A DNA stretch of 26,583 nucleotides from JBNKVT01 sp050299335 (lineage in GTDB: Bacteria; Pseudomonadota; Alphaproteobacteria; Rhodobacterales; Rhodobacteraceae): the NCBI GenBank assembly GCA_050299335.1, contig JBNKVT010000060.1, positions 1-26,583 on the forward strand, read 5' to 3'. Positions 1 through 6,930 of the stretch are shown here, in pieces. The first letter of the stretch is position 1. The number at the start of each line of letters is the position of its first letter. The position numbers and the translations under genes are program-made. The notes below the pieces were generated by a model that saw nothing but the letters and a program-made list of their open reading frames with translations, did not search any database and had not been told where the DNA came from.

Positions 1-1
1 C

Positions 2-367
2 ACCACGGCCCACACAATACAGAATATGGTCCGTGGCAACGTCGCTTCCGGCTCTACGCTGATGACTGACGAAGCCCGTTCGTTCAAGGGGCTTGGGAAG
101 GACTACAATCACCACGCTGTAAACCATTCAGCAGGCGAGTACGTGCGTCATTACGTGATCCACACCAATTCAATCGAGTCGGTTTGGGCTTTGTTGAAGC
201 GTCAAATCATCGGCATTCACCACCACGTCACGCCGAAACATCTTGCCAAGTACGTTGATGAAATGACATGGCGCTTCAACCGTCGCGATATGGACGCTCC
301 TGATCGTATGAATGACATTTTCTCCTGCATTGAGGGCCGTATGCCATACAAGATCTTGATCGCATGA
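2..367 (+). CDS. IS1595 family (ISXO2-like) transposase, C-terminal fragment
   Basis: This is the C-terminal part of a DDE-type transposase that cuts and joins the ends of its insertion sequence. The frame is open from the first bases of the window, so the gene starts upstream and is partial here. It shows the ISXO2-like pattern: an aspartate in MTDEARSF that fits the second catalytic acid, then NSIESVWALLKR carrying the likely catalytic glutamate, then HHVTPKHLAKYVDE and WRFNRRD, which are typical of the family tail. The stop at 365-367 overlaps the start of the next small ORF in an ATGA arrangement, suggesting translational coupling. No internal stop is seen in the visible part, so the copy may be functional, but the N-terminal half cannot be judged. 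Confidence 0.88.
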   Translation, partial: TTAHTIQNMVRGNVASGSTLMTDEARSFKGLGKDYNHHAVNHSAGEYVRHYVIHTNSIESVWALLKRQIIGIHHHVTPKHLAKYVDEMTWRFNRRDMDAPDRMNDIFSCIEGRMPYKILIA

Positions 368-549
368 CAGACGAAAAGAGGAAGCACGAGCCGCCGCTAA
401 ACCTTGATATGGACTTCGGCGAAGCCTTGACCCGGTTCCTTCAGACGGACCCCCAAGAGGTCCAGGAAAGCATCGAACGATCAAAGCAGAAGAAACCACC
501 GGGCGACAAAGTCGCCCGGAAGCCCTCGCGTAAACGCGAGTCTAGTTGA
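364..549 (+). CDS. Small hypothetical protein coupled to the IS1595 transposase
   Basis: This is a 61-residue, highly charged protein with no recognised domain. It starts with MTDEKRKHEPPLNLDMDF, has a short probably helical middle, and ends in a lysine/arginine-rich tail. The start codon overlaps the transposase stop (ATGA), so it is probably translated by coupling, and the overlap is the main reason to believe it is real. I recall similar short ORFs after IS1595-type transposases, but I cannot name a function. It could be an accessory protein of the element or a passenger. There are no cysteines, signal peptide or membrane segment. Confidence 0.55.
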   Translation: MTDEKRKHEPPLNLDMDFGEALTRFLQTDPQEVQESIERSKQKKPPGDKVARKPSRKRESS

Positions 550-970
550 GTGCCGCTCAGTTGCAGCACCGCCAGTATCCGTTCACATGCTCGATCTTGC
601 CGAAGCGAAGTCGAGTGTGAGGACGGACCCAGTGACAAGCTTTCGCTGCCATCTTGAAGACCTCCTAGGTCAAAGAGGTCTTGAAGAGATGCAGGAGAAA
701 GCGTATAGTAATCCCCAAGACAGGGGAGACCCTCTCCTGCATCTCGGGACACACACCGACCTCGATTGCACGCGTGTCCCGAACCCGGAACCGGCTCTGT
801 TTTGGTGTTGGCGCACCATCTCAGGGCCGTTTCTTTTCCGGGTCCTCATGATCACTAATCTAGAAGGATTCCAAGCCGGGGGCAAGTCCCCACGCCACAG
901 GAAATCTTTCTGTGGCAGTCCCGTGGGAAAGATGGTATCAAGACGTGGGAAGACAACCTAGAGGACTGAA
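550..970. other. Intergenic stretch between the IS-associated ORF and the next gene
   Basis: No convincing gene is seen here. The stretch holds a long perfect inverted repeat (686-745) and a 7-bp inverted repeat, GCCACAG at 894-900 and CTGTGGC at 910-916, about 55 bases before the next start codon. The end of the insertion sequence probably lies somewhere in this stretch. Confidence 0.5.
686..745. repeat. 13-bp perfect inverted repeat with structured loop
   Basis: GAGATGCAGGAGA at 686-698 is exactly complementary to TCTCCTGCATCTC at 733-745. The 34-base loop contains a second small pairing, CCCC with GGGG. No T-run follows, so it is a poor intrinsic terminator on either strand. It might be an element end structure or an RNA hairpin; the function is unknown. 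Confidence 0.6.
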
Positions 971-1447
971 ATGGCTGACAATTTCATCTCCATGATGCGC
1001 CGTGAAATAGCAGACCTTGAGGCTGCGCTGGCAGAAAACCCCACATTTAGAAAAATTCAAGCACTCAAAGCGGCGATCCAAGAGTACGAGGGGGAGGGGG
1101 GATTCGCCCCAGCGACTGAGCCTAAGAAGCGGGCAAAGGCCTCGCCACGGAAGCGCTCTGAGCAGCGTGAAAAGGCACTCTTGTTCGCCAAGAATATGCT
1201 GAAGGGACTCTCTACCCCCACCCCCACACGGGACATTTTCGCAGCAATGGAAGAGGCGGGATTATCGCTGCCGGGGAATGACCCAGCAAACAACCTGAGC
1301 GCCATGCTTTCTAATAGTCAAGACTTTGAGTCACTTGGCCGATCTGGGTGGGTTCTCGCGGAGGCTGTTGGCTCCCCACAGGAAATTGTGGGTGGTGGGG
1401 AAAGTGGGGATAACGTAGGTTTCGCCAGTATCATCCGGCAAGAGTAA
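971..1447 (+). CDS. Hypothetical protein with coiled coil and C-terminal winged-helix-like domain
   Basis: This is a 158-residue protein I cannot name. Residues about 8-40 are acidic/leucine-rich and likely form a coiled coil. Residues about 50-66 are a lysine/arginine-rich linker. Residues about 66-131 resemble a winged-helix fold of the HARE-HTH kind: a helix (FAKNMLKGL), then TPTRDIFAAMEEAG, then NNLSAMLSNSQDFESLGR and a closing GWVLA strand. This suggests DNA binding, perhaps as a regulator or as part of a defence or mobile element. The ribosome site GAGGA precedes ATG 971 by a few bases. The gene is AT-richer than the chromosome backbone and sits between an IS element and an ABC operon, which suggests it is accessory. 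The function is unknown. Confidence 0.7.
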   Translation: MADNFISMMRREIADLEAALAENPTFRKIQALKAAIQEYEGEGGFAPATEPKKRAKASPRKRSEQREKALLFAKNMLKGLSTPTPTRDIFAAMEEAGLSLPGNDPANNLSAMLSNSQDFESLGRSGWVLAEAVGSPQEIVGGGESGDNVGFASIIRQE

Positions 1448-1611
1448 GGTTCAGGTGAAAACTTGGGCGAGCGAGTGAAATTAATTGCATTGGGTCACAC
1501 AGATATATAGGCCCCCTCAAGAACGCTGTGTTCCAGAAAAAATGACCCCTGCGGTGCTTCACATCCCGGCAGGGCGGGCTATCTTCTCACCGGAACGTGA
1601 TCGGATTTTCC

Positions 1612-2538
1612 ATGACCTCAGCCATATCCATTCAATCCCTCACCAAGACCTATGACGGCGGCTTCACCGCGCTCGACAATGTCTCGCTCGAGATCCGCGA
1701 AGGTGAGATCCTGGCGCTGCTCGGGCCGAATGGTGCCGGAAAGACCACGCTGATCTCGACCATCTGCGGCATCACAAGGCCCACCTCCGGGACCATCACC
1801 GTGGGCGGGTACGATATCGTCGGCGAGTACCGCGCCGCCCGCCGCCTGATCGGGCTCGTCCCGCAGGAGATCACCCTCGAACCCTTCGAGACCGTCGCCA
1901 ATACCACCGCCCTGTCGCGCGGCCTGTTCGGACTGAAGCCGGACAAGGCGCATGTGGAAAAAGTGCTGCGCGACCTGTCGCTCTGGGACAAGAAGGACGC
2001 CAAGATCGTCACCCTGTCGGGCGGCATGAAGCGCCGGGTGCTGATCGCCAAGGCGCTGGCCCACGAGCCGCGGATCCTGTTCCTGGACGAGCCGACCGCC
2101 GGGGTCGATGTGGAACTCAGGAAGGACATGTGGCGGGTGGTCGAGGCCCTGTCGGCCAGCGGCGTGACCATCATCCTGACCACCCATTATATCGAAGAGG
2201 CCGAGGCCATCGCGCAAAGGGTCGGGGTCATCAACAAGGGCGAGATCCTGCTGGTGGAGGAAACCGCCGCCCTGATGCAGAAACTCGGCCGCAAGGAGAT
2301 GACCATCGAGCTGCAGGACCCCGTGACCGCCTTGCCCGAGGCGATGGCGCGGTTCGATCTGGAGATCGGCGAGGACGGCAGGAGCCTGGTCTATGCCTAC
2401 GATACCAGGGCCGAGCGCACTGGGATCACCACGCTTCTGAGCGATCTGAGTACGGCGGGTCTGGTGCTGAAGGACATCCAGACGCGGCAAAGCTCGCTGG
2501 AAGACATTTTCGTCGATCTCGTGAAGGAAGACGCATGA
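1612..2538 (+). CDS. yadG: ABC-2 type exporter, ATP-binding protein (YadG-like)
   Basis: This is the ATPase subunit of an ABC-2 type exporter; it sits at the inner membrane and energises the permease encoded next. The protein has 308 residues, the same length as E. coli YadG, and resembles it throughout. It has Walker A GPNGAGKTT (about 38-46), the Q-loop region GLVPQE (81-86), signature LSGGMKRR (135-142), Walker B ILFLDEPTAGVD (155-166) and the switch histidine in TTHYIEEAE (about 192). I chose ATG 1612; an in-frame GTG at 1597 is possible but adds only five poor residues. The stop overlaps the permease start (ATGA), so the two are one operon. The substrate is unknown; E. coli YadGH is itself poorly defined. 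Confidence 0.92.
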   Translation: MTSAISIQSLTKTYDGGFTALDNVSLEIREGEILALLGPNGAGKTTLISTICGITRPTSGTITVGGYDIVGEYRAARRLIGLVPQEITLEPFETVANTTALSRGLFGLKPDKAHVEKVLRDLSLWDKKDAKIVTLSGGMKRRVLIAKALAHEPRILFLDEPTAGVDVELRKDMWRVVEALSASGVTIILTTHYIEEAEAIAQRVGVINKGEILLVEETAALMQKLGRKEMTIELQDPVTALPEAMARFDLEIGEDGRSLVYAYDTRAERTGITTLLSDLSTAGLVLKDIQTRQSSLEDIFVDLVKEDA

Positions 2539-3296
2539 ATTTCCACGCCATCAAGGCCATCTATGTCTTCGAGATGGCGCGCTTTTTCCGCACCATGGCC
2601 CAGGGGCTGATCTCGCCGGTCCTGTCGACGGCGCTCTATTTCGTCGTCTTCGGCTCGGCCATCGGCTCGCGGATCGAGAGCGTCGAGGGGGTCGATTACG
2701 GGGCGTTCATCGTGCCGGGACTGGTGATGCTGTCGCTCCTGACCCAGTCGGTGGCGAACGCCTCGTTCGGCATCTATTTCCCGAAATTCATCGGCACGAT
2801 GTACGAGATTCTCTCGGCGCCGGTGTCCTTCATCGAGATCACCATCGGCTATGTCGGGGCGGCGGCGACCAAATCGCTGATCATCGGCACGATCATCCTG
2901 GCCACCGCCACCTTCTTCGTCGATCTCGAGATCCGCCACCCCTTCGTCATGGTCGCCTTTCTGGTCCTGACCTGCATCTCTTTCTCGCTCCTGGGCTTCA
3001 TCATCGGCATCTGGGCGAAGAGTTTTGAACAGCTGCAACTGGTCCCCTTGCTCATCCTCACGCCGATGGTGTTTCTCGGCGGCTCCTTCTATTCGGTGTC
3101 GATGCTGCCGCCGGTCTGGCAGACGGTGACCCATTTCAACCCGGTCCTCTACCTGATCTCGGGTTTCCGCTGGAGCTTCTACGAGGTCGCGGATGTCCCC
3201 ATCGCCATCAGCCTGATCTCGATCCTGGGCTTTCTGGCGCTGTGTCTCGGGGTGATCTGGTGGATATTCCGGACGGGGTGGCGGTTGCGGGACTGA
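2535..3296 (+). CDS. yadH: ABC-2 type exporter, permease (YadH-like)
   Basis: This is the membrane subunit of the ABC-2 exporter whose ATPase is encoded just upstream. It has 253 residues, close to YadH, and about six hydrophobic segments, including LISPVLSTALYFVVFGSAIG, FIVPGLVMLSLLTQSVANA, LVPLLILTPMVFLGGSFYS and the C-terminal ISILGFLALCLGVIWWIF. The sequence FNPVLYLISGFRW before the last segment is characteristic of the ABC-2 membrane family. The start ATG 2535 overlaps the preceding stop by four bases, indicating coupled translation. The transported compound cannot be read from the sequence. The gene is followed by an 80-base gap and then a convergent barstar-like gene. Confidence 0.92.
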   Translation: MNFHAIKAIYVFEMARFFRTMAQGLISPVLSTALYFVVFGSAIGSRIESVEGVDYGAFIVPGLVMLSLLTQSVANASFGIYFPKFIGTMYEILSAPVSFIEITIGYVGAAATKSLIIGTIILATATFFVDLEIRHPFVMVAFLVLTCISFSLLGFIIGIWAKSFEQLQLVPLLILTPMVFLGGSFYSVSMLPPVWQTVTHFNPVLYLISGFRWSFYEVADVPIAISLISILGFLALCLGVIWWIFRTGWRLRD

Positions 3297-3377
3297 CAAG
3301 CGACCTTCCAATTGAGCTGTGGCAGCTTTACTAGGTAAAAGCAGCCATCTGCGAACCACACTCCAAGGTCAGCTTGG

Positions 3378-3779
3378 CTACCGAAGCTGCAAGATGACAT
3401 TGTCCTCCGCCTCAGCGCCTTCCTCGCCATGAACACGAATAATCGCAACGAGCCAATCGAAGACCGTGGCCCCTTTGTTGTTCTGTGCATTCCTGAGTTG
3501 CATTTTAACGGATCGTCGATTGGTTGGGTGGCAGCGTTCCAAACGCCGTTCTAGTTGATTCACGGTTTCTGAATAACCTAAGCGGCTTCGTGAAAGCTGT
3601 GAGTTTTCCCAGATCAAGATAAAGCCATTATCCGGGGTCCCAAAGCCGCCACGCAAAATGTCATTGAAGGCATCAAGGTTATGGCCCCATCCGGCATCGG
3701 GAACGAGAACGCGGCTGATCTCCTCGTAAAATTCTTCAAGCGTTGAGAAATGTTCACCGTTGATCCGGTAGGTTTTCAT
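3378..3779 (-). CDS. Barstar-family protein (ribonuclease inhibitor-like)
   Basis: Barstar proteins bind and block barnase-type ribonucleases. This 133-residue protein shows the fold's hallmark order: an N-terminal strand and helix (MKTYRINGEHFSTLEEFYEE), then a GWGHNLDAFNDILRGGFG block matching the helix that plugs the RNase active site, then a strand (GFILIWENS). It has about 40 extra residues at the C-terminus compared with classical barstar (about 90). The frame is open further upstream to 3896, but homology begins at the methionine encoded at 3777-3779, so I chose that start; no strong ribosome site is visible there. No barnase-like gene lies nearby. The gene is AT-rich compared with its neighbours and lies next to the tmRNA gene, so it may be an acquired orphan immunity gene. 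Confidence 0.75.
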   Translation of the reverse strand: MKTYRINGEHFSTLEEFYEEISRVLVPDAGWGHNLDAFNDILRGGFGTPDNGFILIWENSQLSRSRLGYSETVNQLERRLERCHPTNRRSVKMQLRNAQNNKGATVFDWLVAIIRVHGEEGAEAEDNVILQLR

Positions 3780-4009
3780 GTTTTGATATTTTTTCCAGGT
3801 TTCTTGAGGCATAATCGCATAAGGGTGATAAAACTGTGAGGCGCAAGCTACCAAGTCTCGGGTTTGGACATTCGCCCGACCGCAGACAATCTGCAACTAG
3901 GGCTCGAAGCGAGCATTTCTTACATCTCACCTACCAGAAGAAAGCCCTGGAAGAAAAACGTAAAAAATCGCCCCCGGAATCTGCGTAAACCTGAATCCAA
4001 CTCCCCCTT

Positions 4010-4038
4010 TTCAGACCGAGCGAACCTCCCTATATAAG
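4010..4038 (+). promoter_or_regulatory. Candidate sigma-70 promoter of the tmRNA gene
   Basis: A -35-like TTCAGA (4010-4015, four of six matches to TTGACA) and a -10-like TATAAG (4033-4038, five of six to TATAAT) are separated by 17 bases. Transcription would begin near 4045, just ahead of the acceptor part of the tmRNA gene. Confidence 0.45.
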
Positions 4039-4044
4039 AAGGGT

Positions 4045-4358
4045 TCCCTCGGGGACTATGGTGATAAACGCGCATGTAATAAACGGATCGGACCCGGGGG
4101 CGGTACCCGGCGGCTCCACCAACAGCTCTCTCGTTTGCGGGACAGATGGGGCCGAAACAGGATCGACGGACGTCTAAAGATGTTAGCTTTCACCCGGCGG
4201 ACTGCCACCGTTATCGGCGTAAACATGATAGTTGCAAACGACAATCATGCTCCGGTCGCTCTCGCTGCGTAAGCAGTGCGAATGATCGAACTTTAAGCCC
4301 TGTGGCCTAGCAGCCGCAGGCGGGGTTCGCAGGCACCTGGCAACAGAAGCCTGCACCA
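4045..4358 (+). ncRNA. ssrA: Transfer-messenger RNA, circularly permuted two-piece form
   Basis: tmRNA rescues stalled ribosomes and adds a degradation tag to the unfinished protein. The gene is permuted as in alphaproteobacteria. The acceptor piece comes first and ends in CGGCTCCACCA (4111-4121). The coding piece starts at 4148 with GGGGCCG and AAACAGGATCGACGG. GGGGCCG pairs with CGGCTCC to form the full 7-bp acceptor stem (one G-U). The T-stem pairs CCGGG with CCCGG around an unusual loop, GGCGGTA. The tag frame runs from GCA 4234 to TAA 4270-4272 and encodes ANDNHAPVALAA. GGTGA in the acceptor piece can pair with TCACC in the coding piece (helix P2). Near the end, GCAGGC (4329-4334) pairs with GCCTGC (4349-4354). 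The 26 bases 4122-4147 would be removed during processing. The outer ends are estimates. Confidence 0.92.
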
Positions 4359-4598
4359 AATCACCCTGTCCCGAATGTTCCCGGCGGTCGAAAAGGCCCG
4401 GCCCCGCATCGTCAGTCCGCCACATTAGCGAATTGTTAATCCTGTCGCATAATGGTGAAATTCCATGGTGCAAATCAGGGCCGGTGGCGGTCCTGTCCGA
4501 CATGCGGTGAAGTGTGCGGAGAAATTCCGCCGAGCCCCGCTCTCGCCCCTTTCATCGCCGATGAATATGGGTATGGTCGGATCAAGAAGGGACAGTCG

Positions 4599-5063
4599 AT
4601 GACGGACCACTTCCATTACGGACGCCTGATGCACCGGGCCATGCGCGGCCTGATGGCCGAGGTGCTGCGCCAGGTGGCCGAGGACGGGCTGCCCGGCAAG
4701 CACCATTTCTTCATCACTTTCGCGACCGGCCATCCCGGGGTGGACATGGCCGATCATCTGCGCGCGCGCTTTCCCGAGGACATGACCATCGTCTTGCAGG
4801 ACTGGTTCGACGATCTCGCCGTCCTCGACGACCGATTCGCGGTGACGCTGAATTTCGGCGAGGTGCCGGAGATGCTGGTCATCCCCTTCGATTCCATCAA
4901 GACTTTCGTCGACCCCTCGGTCGAATTCGGCCTGCGCTTTGACGCCCAGGAAGAAGCCGAGACCGACGAGGAGGACGCGGCCGACGACGCGACCGGCGAA
5001 GAGACCCAGGAGCCGGTTCCGCATGGCGAGGTCGTGCAATTGGACACGTTCAGAAAACACTGA
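4599..5063 (+). CDS. sspB: SspB-family ClpXP adaptor (alphaproteobacterial type)
   Basis: SspB tethers ssrA-tagged proteins to the ClpXP protease and speeds their destruction in the cytoplasm. This 154-residue protein matches the alpha-type family: it begins MTDHFHYGRLMHRAMRGLM, contains KHHFFITFATGHPGVDM and IPFDSIKTFVDPSVEFGL, then an acidic low-complexity linker (about 110-140), and ends with VVQLDTFRKH, the short tail that in this family docks on the ClpX N-domain. The frame is open upstream to 4452, but ATG 4599 has a good ribosome site (AGAAGGGA) and matches the family start. It lies about 240 bases after the tmRNA gene on the same strand, so tag and tag-recognition adaptor are neighbours. 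Confidence 0.92.
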   Translation: MTDHFHYGRLMHRAMRGLMAEVLRQVAEDGLPGKHHFFITFATGHPGVDMADHLRARFPEDMTIVLQDWFDDLAVLDDRFAVTLNFGEVPEMLVIPFDSIKTFVDPSVEFGLRFDAQEEAETDEEDAADDATGEETQEPVPHGEVVQLDTFRKH

Positions 5064-5107
5064 CAGGAGGCCCGGCGGGGTCGGGGATCGAGGGATAGGG
5101 GATCATC

Positions 5108-5692
5108 ATGGCGCCTGAAGCGCAGAAGCGAAGCAGTCTAAAGGACAGCGCGGTTTTCTTTGGCCAGATGGCGCGACAGCCGCGCAAGGTCGCCTCGGTC
5201 ATCCCGTCCAGCCGTGCGCTGGCCCGGGCCATCGTGGCCGGGATCGACCCGGCGAAGGGCAATGTCATCGAATATGGTGGCGGCACCGGCAAGGTCACCG
5301 AGGCCATTCTCGCCAAGGGCGTGGCCCCCGAAAACCTGGTGGTCTTCGAAATCAACGAGACCTTTGTCAGCCTGCTGGAGGAACGGTTCCCGAAGGTCCG
5401 GATTCTGCCCTGGATGGCGCAGCGGGTGACGGAGACGCCGATCGACAATGTCTCGACCATCGTCTCTGGCTTGCCGCTGCTGGCGATGCCGCAGGAGGTT
5501 CAGCGCGATATTCTGAAGAATTCGTTCGAGAAGCTGGAACCGGGCGGGGAATACGTCCAGTTCACCTATGGCACCAGGCCGCCGGTCTCTGCCGATATCT
5601 ACGCGCCGCTCGGCCTCAGCGTCGAGAAGCGCACCCGCGTCTTCTGGAACCTCCCCCCCGCCTCGGTCTTCGTCTTTCGCCGCAAGGGCTGA
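5108..5692 (+). CDS. SAM-dependent methyltransferase, probable phospholipid N-methyltransferase (PmtA-like)
   Basis: This is a 194-residue class I methyltransferase. The SAM-binding motif I is VIEYGGGTGKVTEAIL (about 53-68). An acidic residue at the end of the second strand follows in VVFEINETFVSLLEERFP (about 78-95), and SGLPLLAMP fits motif IV. Length and sequence resemble the Sinorhizobium-type phospholipid N-methyltransferases, which methylate phosphatidylethanolamine towards phosphatidylcholine at the inner membrane face; these share the motif arrangement of rRNA adenine dimethylases. The amphipathic N-terminus (DSAVFFGQMARQPRKVASVI) fits peripheral membrane binding. Start ATG 5108 follows an AGGGGA stretch. 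The substrate is inferred; ornithine-lipid or another small-molecule methylation is possible. It sits 44 bases after sspB with no clear functional link. Confidence 0.7.
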   Translation: MAPEAQKRSSLKDSAVFFGQMARQPRKVASVIPSSRALARAIVAGIDPAKGNVIEYGGGTGKVTEAILAKGVAPENLVVFEINETFVSLLEERFPKVRILPWMAQRVTETPIDNVSTIVSGLPLLAMPQEVQRDILKNSFEKLEPGGEYVQFTYGTRPPVSADIYAPLGLSVEKRTRVFWNLPPASVFVFRRKG

Positions 5693-6014
5693 GCGGGTGG
5701 ACCGAGTTCGGGCAGGGTGCGACCCGGGCGTGGCAGGACGATGCGGCCTTCGACCGGGATTGCGTCGGTCGCGACTGGTCGTCCCTCCGCCATCGGAACA
5801 GTGCCCGGGACCCCGGGCCGGCGGCTTTGATGCCCATCCTGCTGGCGCGGACTGACAGGAGCAGCATTTAGAGAGTGTCGCGTCTGACCAGAGTCATGTA
5901 TTCAATCCAACCCGCGAGGCGGCGTTTGCGAAGCAAAGGCGTCTCAAGGGCCGGATTGAATGCGATCTGGCGCGACATGCTGTAAACGTCGAAAGATCCC
6001 GACAGGAGGCGCCC
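5693..6014. other. Intergenic stretch with a 9-bp inverted repeat
   Basis: No gene is seen. ATTCAATCC at 5900-5908 is complementary to GGATTGAAT at 5953-5961, with about 44 bases between that themselves contain a small GC-rich pairing. There is no T-run, so a terminator role is not supported. Confidence 0.4.
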
Positions 6015-6680
6015 ATGCGCAGCTTTGACGAAATCCATGCCATCGCCGTCTCCCGCAAGGGCAGCGTGGAGGCCGTCGAGGCCAATCTCGCGCGTCCGAA
6101 ACCGCCCTCGGAGATCGCCGCCATTCCAGAGGACCGCTGGCTGTCGCAGATGACCCGCTCGATCTTTCAGGCCGGGTTCAACTGGAAAGTGGTCGACACC
6201 ATGTGGCCCGGCTTCGAGACCGCCTTCAAGGGGTTCGACCCCGATCTCTGCGCCTTCATGGACGACGACTGGTTCGAGACCCTGATCGCCGACCGCTCAA
6301 TCGTCCGCCATGGGGCGAAGATCCGGTCGGTCCAGTCCAATGCGCAGTTCATCCGGGATCTCCGCACCGAGGGCGGTATCGCGCGGGTCGTGGCCGACTG
6401 GCCCGATACCGACTATTTCGGCCTCCTCGACCTGCTGAAGACCCGCGGTACCCGACTGGGCGGCATGACCGGCCCCTATGTGCTGCGCTTCATGGGACGT
6501 GACGGCTTCATCCTCGCCCGCGACGTCACGGCAAGGCTGATCGCCGAGGGGATCGTCGAGAAGCCGCCGAGCTCGAAGGCCGCCCGGGCCGCGGTGCAAC
6601 GCGCTTTCGATCTCTGGGCGGCGCAATCGGGCCGGTCGCTCACCGAAATCAGCCGCGTCCTCGCCCAGTCCATCGGCTGA
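6015..6680 (+). CDS. DNA-3-methyladenine glycosylase I family protein (Tag-like)
   Basis: Tag-family enzymes remove alkylated adenine from DNA as the first step of base excision repair. This 221-residue protein has the family landmarks: a helix FQAGFNWKVVDTMWPGFETAF (about 51-71) matching the QAG-x-x-W block, a helix-hairpin-like DDDWFETLIADRSIVRHGAKI (about 83-103) matching the IIRHRGKI block, and SVQSNAQFI after it. It lacks the cysteine/histidine zinc site of E. coli Tag: the usual N-terminal cysteine and the C-terminal H and C pair are absent. It is therefore a divergent, zinc-free branch and its substrate range may differ. Start ATG 6015 has a strong AGGAGG site. It appears to be a single-gene unit. 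Confidence 0.8.
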   Translation: MRSFDEIHAIAVSRKGSVEAVEANLARPKPPSEIAAIPEDRWLSQMTRSIFQAGFNWKVVDTMWPGFETAFKGFDPDLCAFMDDDWFETLIADRSIVRHGAKIRSVQSNAQFIRDLRTEGGIARVVADWPDTDYFGLLDLLKTRGTRLGGMTGPYVLRFMGRDGFILARDVTARLIAEGIVEKPPSSKAARAAVQRAFDLWAAQSGRSLTEISRVLAQSIG

Positions 6681-6691
6681 CCTGAAGCGTC

Positions 6692-6843
6692 TTGTGCCTG
6701 ATCGGAATGAAATCGATTTGGCGCAAAACGCGAGACCAAAATCATTTCAGACTGTCGCAGTCTGAAAAAGAATTTTGGTCCAGAGACGTCGGCTTGAGCA
6801 AAATCCTGGGATCAGATTGATTCAATCTGATCCGGTTTTGCTC
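6692..6843. repeat. Cluster of three consecutive long inverted repeats
   Basis: Three stem-forming units sit back to back after the Tag-like gene. The first pairs TTGTGCC (6692-6698) with GGCGCAA (6720-6726), with one G-U. The second is nested: GACCAAAAT (6734-6742) with ATTTTGGTC (6772-6780), and inside it TTTCAGACTG (6745-6754) with CAGTCTGAAA (6758-6767). The third is GAGCAAAA (6796-6803) with TTTTGCTC (6836-6843), enclosing GGATCAGATTGA (6809-6820) and its exact complement (6822-6833). The units look like a repetitive palindromic element rather than a simple terminator, although they may also stop transcription. Confidence 0.7.
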
Positions 6844-6930
6844 CAATGTCGCGCCGCGTTGACCGGTTCCGGCATCGACATCCCCGCCCGGATGGTCCAG
6901 ATTGATCCCGACCAACCCGAAGGGAGCCCC

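Larger units (their letters stand above)
1..549 (+). mobile_element. Right part of an IS1595-family (ISXO2-like) insertion sequence, truncated by the window edge
   Basis: The segment holds the C-terminal part of an ISXO2-type transposase and a small ORF overlapping its stop. Its base composition is visibly AT-richer than the GC-rich genes from 1612 onward, which fits foreign origin. The left end lies outside the window. I could not identify the right terminal inverted repeat or the target duplication, so the right boundary is only the end of the last ORF; the true end may lie in 550-970. Confidence 0.6.

Noticed and set aside
587..961. A 124-codon plus-strand frame between the IS ORFs and the next gene
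   Set aside because: It spans the 13-bp inverted repeat, lacks a ribosome site and matches no family I know.
4183..4503. A 106-codon minus-strand frame across the tmRNA coding piece
   Set aside because: It overlaps a structured RNA gene and has no ribosome site or recognisable motif.
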